A stretch of DNA of 9,235 bases, from contig JAAYFA010000116.1 in assembly GCA_012728445.1 (NCBI GenBank), positions 1-9,235 on the forward strand. The letters are read 5' to 3'. Both the position numbers and the translations under genes were made by a program. Shown here one piece after another: positions 5,175 through 9,235 of this stretch (positions are counted from its first letter, which is position 1; every line of letters starts with the position of its first letter). The notes under the pieces are model-generated. The model did not search any database. It was not told the origin of the DNA and saw only the letters and a list, made by a program, of their open reading frames with translations. The DNA comes from Clostridiales bacterium (lineage in GTDB: Bacteria; Bacillota; Clostridia; Oscillospirales; Acutalibacteraceae).

Positions 5175-7292
5175 GTGCAGATGCATGATTTAATAAAACG
5201 CAACACACCGGGCATTTCCCTCGCTTTTACTACCGAGATCATTGAAAAATCAGACGGTAAAAATACGTATGAAATTGAAGCACAAAACGGAAAAATAGTT
5301 CTACGGGGTGACTGTACCATAAGCATCGCTATGGCTTATTACCGGTATCTTAGGGAATACTGTGCGGTGAATTTGGCGTGGTGCGGCAACACACGCTTAA
5401 AAGTTGACGCCGCCCCCCTGCCGGAAAGAAAAATCACTCATATTGTCGAGCAGGAAAAGCGAGCCTGTATGAACTACAGAGCGTTTGCCTATTCCACTGT
5501 GTGGTGGGACTGGGAGCGTTGGGAGAGAGAAATTGATTTTATGGCAATGAACGGAATCAATATGCCGCTTTCAATAGTCGGTAGCGAAGCGGTATGGTAC
5601 CATACATTGCGCGATTTCGGCTACAGCGAACAAGGGGCCTTGCAGTATATTTCAGGCCCGTGCTACTGGAGTTGGCAACTGATCACTCACTTTGACACCA
5701 ACTTAGCATTAACGGACACCGACTATGTTGAAAAACGCCTTGAACTCGGCAAAAAAATCATCAAGCGTGAAACAGAATTGGGTATGACACCTATTATGCA
5801 AGGCTTTTCCGGGCATGTACCAAGAACTGTTATACGCCTGCTGAAAAAAGCAAGGTTACGGCATAACCCGGCATGGAATAACTTTGCCACTACCTATCAA
5901 ATTGAACCTTCCGACCCGCATTTTAAAAAATTCGGAAAGGCGTTGCTTGAAAAACAACTCAGGCTGCTTGGCGCTAACCATTATTATGCCTGTGACCCGC
6001 TGTACGACAGCACATTCTCCCCAAGAAGCGGCGAATATTTTAAAAGCCTTGGCAAGGCCGTATCCGCCCTATACCAATCTTTTGACAGCGAAGCTGTTTG
6101 GGTCATGCAAGGCGACCATATAAAAGAAAAAATGGTGAAAGCCGTACCGAAAGACCGAATACTGATCCTCGACATTGACGGGAACGGTCACAAATCAACA
6201 GACGGATATTGGGGATACAATTTTATCCTTGGAACAAAAAACAACACCGGTGGAAGAAACACCTTGCACGGTAGCATAAGCGATCTCGCCCAGACTCCAT
6301 ACCTGCAGGCAAAAACGGAGTATCCCAACATCGTCGGTACCGGAATCTTCCCGGAAAGCATCTGTCAAAATCCGCTTTATTTTGACTTAGCACTTGAGAT
6401 GCTGACCCAAAACAAGGCCGTTGATTTGGATAAATGGCTCAAAGACTATGCACAAAGGCGCTATGGCAGCAACGAAGAATGCCTTTCGGATGCCGTTTTA
6501 ACCTTGAAAGACAGCTGCTATTCCGAAAAATGCACAGGCCCGGAAACAGGCTCCATCATTTGCTCGCGGCCATCCACTGAGCTTAGCCACGCCGCAATCG
6601 GCGACACGATGGATTTAAGGTATGACAACAAACTGCTTTTTTACGCCGCAGACGCCATGTTGCTCGCAACAAAAGCCGAGACAGACGGCTATTCTTATGA
6701 CGTGTGTGATGTTACAAGGCAAACACTCAGCAACCACGCCCGAATCATATACAGAGATGTCATGGAAGGCTATCGGACAAAGGATCCGAGGAAATTCGAG
6801 GTAAGTTCAAACGCGTTTTTAAGGCTTTTTGAAGATATAGACCGCTTGTTGCAAACCAGAAGTGAGATGACCCTTTCAAAATGGCTGGCAGACGCGCGTG
6901 ACGCCGCTATTTTAGATACCGACAAGCAAAATTTTGAAATTAATATTTTACAACAATTAAGCCTGTGGGGCCCACTTAACGACACCGTTCTTTATGACAT
7001 GGCGTGGCGGGAATGGGGCGGCATGATCAAAACATATTATGCGCCTCGCTGGCGGATGCTTCTCGAACTACTCGCAGGGAACTTCAAAGGTATTCGACGC
7101 ATTTCAACCGTCACACGCAAGCAGCCGTTTGGTCGGAACGATTACAGGGGCAGTGGTTTTTACCGCAATATGGAACGATTAGAGCGCAACTGGATTGCCA
7201 CATCCCGGCCGGAAGAACCCTCAAGCGAGAATACGGTAATCGTTGCCAGAGAGTTGCTCAACAAGTATCGCAAGGCGATCACCGAAGAATAG
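5175..7292 (+). CDS. Glycoside hydrolase family 89 protein (alpha-N-acetylglucosaminidase-like), cytoplasmic
   Basis: A 705-residue protein with the full-length architecture of human NAGLU and bacterial GH89: an N-terminal small domain (about 1-90), the TIM-barrel catalytic domain opening with WWDWERWEREIDFMAMNG (about 110-127), GMTPIMQGFSGHVP (203-216), and the C-terminal helical domain with LSLWGP and YYAPRWRMLLE. GH89 enzymes release terminal alpha-linked GlcNAc with retention. The nucleophile is kept as Glu394 in GTGIFPESICQN. The acid/base Glu, found in DPFHE/DTFNE motifs, is replaced by Asp278 in DPLYD (6006-6008). A conserved LDLxxE strand reads LDIDGNG. There is no signal peptide or membrane segment, unlike the lysosomal and most secreted bacterial members. 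Start GTG 5175 follows AAAGGA by 6 nt; ATG 5181 is the alternative. It is divergent from bioY-nagB. Substrate specificity may be altered. Confidence 0.88.
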   Translation: MQMHDLIKRNTPGISLAFTTEIIEKSDGKNTYEIEAQNGKIVLRGDCTISIAMAYYRYLREYCAVNLAWCGNTRLKVDAAPLPERKITHIVEQEKRACMNYRAFAYSTVWWDWERWEREIDFMAMNGINMPLSIVGSEAVWYHTLRDFGYSEQGALQYISGPCYWSWQLITHFDTNLALTDTDYVEKRLELGKKIIKRETELGMTPIMQGFSGHVPRTVIRLLKKARLRHNPAWNNFATTYQIEPSDPHFKKFGKALLEKQLRLLGANHYYACDPLYDSTFSPRSGEYFKSLGKAVSALYQSFDSEAVWVMQGDHIKEKMVKAVPKDRILILDIDGNGHKSTDGYWGYNFILGTKNNTGGRNTLHGSISDLAQTPYLQAKTEYPNIVGTGIFPESICQNPLYFDLALEMLTQNKAVDLDKWLKDYAQRRYGSNEECLSDAVLTLKDSCYSEKCTGPETGSIICSRPSTELSHAAIGDTMDLRYDNKLLFYAADAMLLATKAETDGYSYDVCDVTRQTLSNHARIIYRDVMEGYRTKDPRKFEVSSNAFLRLFEDIDRLLQTRSEMTLSKWLADARDAAILDTDKQNFEINILQQLSLWGPLNDTVLYDMAWREWGGMIKTYYAPRWRMLLELLAGNFKGIRRISTVTRKQPFGRNDYRGSGFYRNMERLERNWIATSRPEEPSSENTVIVARELLNKYRKAITEE

Positions 7293-7307
7293 ACAAAATA
7301 AAACCAA

Positions 7308-7341
7308 AACAGCACCGAAAACGATCGTTTTCGGTGCTGTT
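7308..7341. terminator. Bidirectional intrinsic terminator, perfect 34-bp palindrome
   Basis: From AACAGCACCG to CGGTGCTGTT the sequence is an exact palindrome, able to form a 15-bp stem around a GATC loop. It lies 15 bp after the GH89 stop and 60 bp past the stop of the convergent lipoprotein gene. Downstream on the minus strand the RNA is U-rich (UUGGUUUUAUUUUG), so it suits the lipoprotein gene best. The plus-strand tail is less U-rich but probably works too. Confidence 0.88.
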
Positions 7342-7401
7342 CTTGCATTATTTGAGCTGAATAGTAAATCGGCTTATGATCAGGTGCATCGGTGTCAGCG
7401 C

Positions 7402-8106
7402 CTATTTTTTGACCCACATTGCCGGGCGAATACCGCAACTCTCGTAATCGACATAGGTCGTATAGTCTCTGCCGTCATTGTTGACATAGCAAACGCCGTT
7501 TGCCTTATGCCCCGGGGTACGCAGTAACCACATGCCGGTGCCTTTGTTGTTGATGTATTTCCCAAGCTTTAAGCCATTTTGCTCTGCAAATTCAGTTCCC
7601 ATGGCTGAGCGCGATTCCGTCGTTTCAAAATATTTTTCTACTTCTTCTAAGCCCAATAAGAAAATTTTATCTTTTGTTTCATTCCCGCCGGGCGTCTTGT
7701 GTTTAGCGTTTTCCGGATTTGCTACAGTTGTTTCGATAACTTTTTTTAAGTCCTTTTTTGTAAAAGCTGCTGCTGTAAAATCTTTATTAAGCCAAGTACG
7801 CACAGTGCTGTTTTCCCAAGTTATATCCACTTTTTCGTTGTTATATTTTTTCGTATCCAAGACTTTTTCGGATATTAGCAACGCTTTTTTGCCGTCAACG
7901 GCGAGCACAAGCCAAGTAATCTTCTCTTTGCCATTCTCGGTGTTATTGTCTTGCTCGTAGCTGCCAAGATTTACTTTGTCCCCTACTTTTGCTTTGTTAA
8001 GCGCCGTAATGCCTTCCGGCAGTTCTTCCTTGCCACAGGCAGAAAACACGGTCACCATGATAAGAACCGATAACAGCATTACTATAATTCTTTTTGCTTT
8101 AGCCAT
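7402..8106 (-). CDS. DUF6273-like lipoprotein
   Basis: A 234-residue predicted lipoprotein. Residues 1-24 are a lipoprotein signal peptide: KAKR, a hydrophobic stretch VMLLSVLIMVTV and a lipobox-like FSAC with Cys24 as the lipidated residue, so the protein is tethered outside the membrane. The remainder matches the DUF6273 pattern: VNLGSYEQ (45-52), ITWLVLAVDGKKALLISEKVLDTKKYN (63-89), WENSTVRTWLNKDF (97-110), KIFLLGLEEVEKYF (147-160), MWLLRTPG (192-199) and a closing GIRPAMWV (225-232). This domain is common in Clostridia, resembles a C-type-lectin/formylglycine-enzyme-like fold and has no settled function. The start ATG 8106 follows GGAGG by 8 nt; an in-frame GTG at 8181 would put 25 extra residues before the signal peptide and is rejected. 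It appears monocistronic. Confidence 0.85.
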   Translation of the reverse strand: MAKAKRIIVMLLSVLIMVTVFSACGKEELPEGITALNKAKVGDKVNLGSYEQDNNTENGKEKITWLVLAVDGKKALLISEKVLDTKKYNNEKVDITWENSTVRTWLNKDFTAAAFTKKDLKKVIETTVANPENAKHKTPGGNETKDKIFLLGLEEVEKYFETTESRSAMGTEFAEQNGLKLGKYINNKGTGMWLLRTPGHKANGVCYVNNDGRDYTTYVDYESCGIRPAMWVKK

Positions 8107-8114
8107 TTGTGTAA

Positions 8115-8119
8115 CCTCC
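8115..8119 (-). promoter_or_regulatory. Lipoprotein gene ribosome binding site
   Basis: GGAGG on the minus strand, 8 nt before the ATG at 8106. It decides the start in favour of the signal-peptide Met over the in-frame GTG at 8181. Confidence 0.8.
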
Positions 8120-8154
8120 AAACTATTAATACAAAGCTCTTGAAAGTACAGTCC

Positions 8155-8170
8155 TTCGGGTTCACCCGAA
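8155..8170 (-). other. Small hairpin in the lipoprotein mRNA leader
   Basis: On the minus strand TTCGGG and CCCGAA form a 6-bp stem with a TGAA loop, 36 nt before the ribosome site. It is not followed by a U tract, so not a terminator. It could stabilise the leader; no riboswitch class is recognised. Confidence 0.4.
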
Positions 8171-8194
8171 AATCTGTTCACAAGCTTCTTATGT

Positions 8195-8224
8195 ATATTA
8201 ACATTTATGTCGGCATCTGTCCAA
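8195..8224 (-). promoter_or_regulatory. Possible promoter of the lipoprotein gene
   Basis: TTGGAC (8219-8224), an 18-nt spacer and TAATAT (8195-8200) on the minus strand. Both hexamers are imperfect. It would yield a leader of about 80 nt containing the 8155-8170 hairpin. It lies within the 300-bp gene-free stretch 8107-8406, which otherwise holds only the terminator at 8301-8329. Confidence 0.35.
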
Positions 8225-8300
8225 CATTATTTTATTAACCGCCATATTCAATTTAGCCCGATCACAAACTTAACCGAACTTTCATTATAATATTAGGAAA

Positions 8301-8329
8301 AGGAACGACACCGATATGGTATCGTTCCT
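8301..8329 (-). terminator. Intrinsic terminator after the cohesin-dockerin gene
   Basis: On the minus strand AGGAACGATACC and GGTGTCGTTCCT pair over 12 positions (one G-U pair) around the loop ATATC, followed by TTTCC. The mismatch on the plus strand becomes a G-U wobble only in the minus-strand RNA, which supports use by the minus-strand gene ending at 8407, 77 nt upstream. The U tract is short, so efficiency may be moderate. Confidence 0.65.
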
Positions 8330-8406
8330 AAAGCTTACTATAAATGAAACTCATTTAAGCAATCAGTTTTTGAATGGGTAACTGTGATAGTTAATCAGAC
8401 AAAAAA

Positions 8407-8847
8407 CTAAAATGAGGTGATTAGTCCTGCGGAATATTGCAGTATTTTAAGTGCATCCCTGGCAGTGACTTCTCCGGGATCGCTTCCCCCTGTGTCAACA
8501 TTAGCTTGTAATCTTTGCAAATCGGATAGAGGTACAGAAATAGTTCCTGCACTAGCCTGCAGTGTCATAAGAGCGTCCCTTGCTGAGACTGTGCCATTAA
8601 GGTCTGTGTCACCGAGAATTACGCCCGCTATTTTAACCGTTGCGATAGCCGCGGCCGTATCAATGGTTGCGCCGTAAGTCGCGAGTTCATCATATTGCAC
8701 GACGCCGGGACCGGCATCCGCTTTCGCTCTGCCAATATAAAGGGAATTCGTTCTGTTAAATGCATCTCTGCCAAAGTTCGGGTCAATATAAACCACTGCG
8801 TCACCCGCAGTTGCGCCGGCTTTAACTTTAAAGTTAATGTTCAGCAC
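8407..8847 (-). CDS. Downstream fragment: second half of cohesin-like module plus dockerin
   Basis: This is the longest open frame after the TAA that has a possible start (GTG 8845-8847, with AGGA 4 nt before it, probably by chance). The 146 residues begin in the middle of a cohesin-like beta strand (LNINFKVKAGATAGD), so independent expression would give a truncated module with no signal peptide. It is listed because automatic annotation is likely to call it. The dockerin is at residues 79-140. I consider it part of the interrupted gene and not a separate gene. Confidence 0.4.
   Translation of the reverse strand: MLNINFKVKAGATAGDAVVYIDPNFGRDAFNRTNSLYIGRAKADAGPGVVQYDELATYGATIDTAAAIATVKIAGVILGDTDLNGTVSARDALMTLQASAGTISVPLSDLQRLQANVDTGGSDPGEVTARDALKILQYSAGLITSF
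8428..8613 (-). other. Type I dockerin domain
   Basis: Two repeated F-hand segments: GDTDLNGTVSARDALMTLQ followed by ASAGTI, and ANVDTGGSDPGEVTARDALKILQ followed by YSAGLI. The first calcium loop has the expected ligands Asp80, Asp82, Asn84 and Asp91 (numbered from GTG 8847). The second has about four extra residues (TGGS) before its Asp-x-Gly. Dockerins bind cohesins in calcium-dependent complexes on the cell surface. Confidence 0.85.
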
Positions 8848-9015
8848 ATCTTCCTGCCCTGTCGGAACGACACTGTAAGGAGCGCTGTCATAGCTTGGCG
8901 TTATATTGATGGTAATTCCGCCCCATTGCGCTTTAAATGCGGTATCGTTTCTATAGATTTCCGGCCAAAAGTCGAGATTGACGGGATCCTGTGTTGCATC
9001 AAAGTCATATTTATT

Positions 9016-9235
9016 TTAAAGAACGGTGCTGTTTAAATTATCGACACTTACAACCTCAAGCTTTGTCTTGTCAAAAAGAACAGGTATATTACCCGCACAT
9101 ATCAGCGCGTTGGAACCCAAGCTGAGTGTCACCGTAAATGTTTGATCACCATCAATGCGATGTACCAGAGGAACGGCAGTCTTGTCGGCATCAAGAGCAA
9201 GCGTATTGACCGCTTTCTGCTCATCTCTCAAAGGA
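9016..9235 (-). CDS. Upstream fragment: start of cohesin-like module, ends at premature TAA (partial)
   Basis: The frame is open to the window edge, so the 5' end lies outside; a TTG at 9231 is not needed as a start. The visible 72 or so residues end ...LEVVSVDNLNSTVL then TAA. GDQTFTVTLSLGSNALICAGNIPVLFDKTKLEVV matches the first strands of cohesin-like modules. If the stop is real, the translated protein ends here, inside the module, and loses the dockerin, so it could not be anchored to a cohesin partner. Confidence 0.6.
   Translation of the reverse strand, partial: PLRDEQKAVNTLALDADKTAVPLVHRIDGDQTFTVTLSLGSNALICAGNIPVLFDKTKLEVVSVDNLNSTVL

Larger units (their letters stand above)
8407..9235 (-). 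pseudogene. Cohesin-like/dockerin surface protein gene interrupted by an in-frame stop (5' end outside window)
   Basis: One minus-strand reading frame runs from the window edge to the TAG at 8407-8409 with a single TAA at 9016-9018. Protein-like sequence continues without shift across it: ...VVSVDNLNSTVL, stop, NKYDFDATQDPVNLDFW... Together the two parts form one cohesin-like beta-sandwich module (about 9150-8640: GDQTFTVTLSLGS, CAGNIPVLFDKTKLEVV, LNINFKVKAGATAGDAVV) followed by a C-terminal type I dockerin. Cohesins and dockerins pair to build cellulosome-like or surface complexes outside the cell; having both in one protein is known in Clostridia. The stop makes it a probable nonsense pseudogene or a sequencing error; readthrough is possible but unsupported. 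The signal peptide and earlier domains lie beyond the window. Confidence 0.75.

Noticed and set aside
8107..8181. 25-residue N-terminal extension of the lipoprotein from a GTG
   Set aside because: It would bury the signal peptide; the GGAGG site 8 nt before 8106 decides the start.
8330..8406. Possible small gene or further regulatory element downstream of the cohesin-dockerin gene
   Set aside because: A/T-rich sequence with short imperfect repeats only; no open frame with a ribosome site.
1..9235. CRISPR array, insertion sequence, tRNA or phage genes
   Set aside because: No regularly spaced repeats, transposase motifs, tRNA-like cloverleaf or phage proteins were seen on either strand.

Overview
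The window looks like a chromosomal segment of a low-to-medium GC anaerobic Gram-positive bacterium of the class Clostridia, perhaps an Oscillospiraceae/Ruminococcaceae relative. The evidence is strong AGGAGG-type ribosome sites, sigma-A-like promoters, a BioY transporter, a DUF6273-type lipoprotein and a type I dockerin joined to a cohesin-like module. No taxonomic marker gene is complete enough to be more precise.

Left block (1-1351, minus strand): the start of uppS, then frr and pyrH, reading pyrH-frr-uppS. This is the conserved translation/cell-wall cluster, but the usual upstream partners rpsB and tsf are not next to pyrH. Their place is taken by a second minus-strand run (1440-4904): bioY, nagB-like deaminase, MtaD-like amidohydrolase and a histidine phosphatase. 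A predicted promoter inside a 10-bp inverted repeat (1390-1427) probably lets pyrH be transcribed independently of the genes upstream.

Centre: a divergent regulatory region (4905-5174) separates bioY from a plus-strand glycoside hydrolase family 89 gene (5175-7292). The GH89 protein has no signal peptide, so it is expected to act in the cytoplasm on imported GlcNAc-containing oligosaccharides. Together with the nearby glucosamine-6-phosphate deaminase homologue this suggests amino-sugar use. Both proteins carry substitutions at catalytic positions, so their exact substrates are open.

Right block (7308-9235): a perfect 34-bp palindrome acts as a shared terminator between GH89 and a convergent gene for a DUF6273 lipoprotein. 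Beyond a 300-bp intergenic region lies the 3' part of a secreted/surface protein gene with a cohesin-like module followed by a dockerin. Its reading frame is intact on both sides of one in-frame TAA stop (9016-9018), so it is either a recent nonsense pseudogene, a sequencing error or a case of readthrough.

Most interesting points: the interrupted cohesin-dockerin gene, the GH89 protein with Asp at the catalytic acid/base position, the inverted repeat around the pyrH promoter, and the shared promoter sequence of pyrH and bioY. I found no CRISPR array, tRNA, rRNA, transposase or phage gene, and no clearly new multi-gene system.
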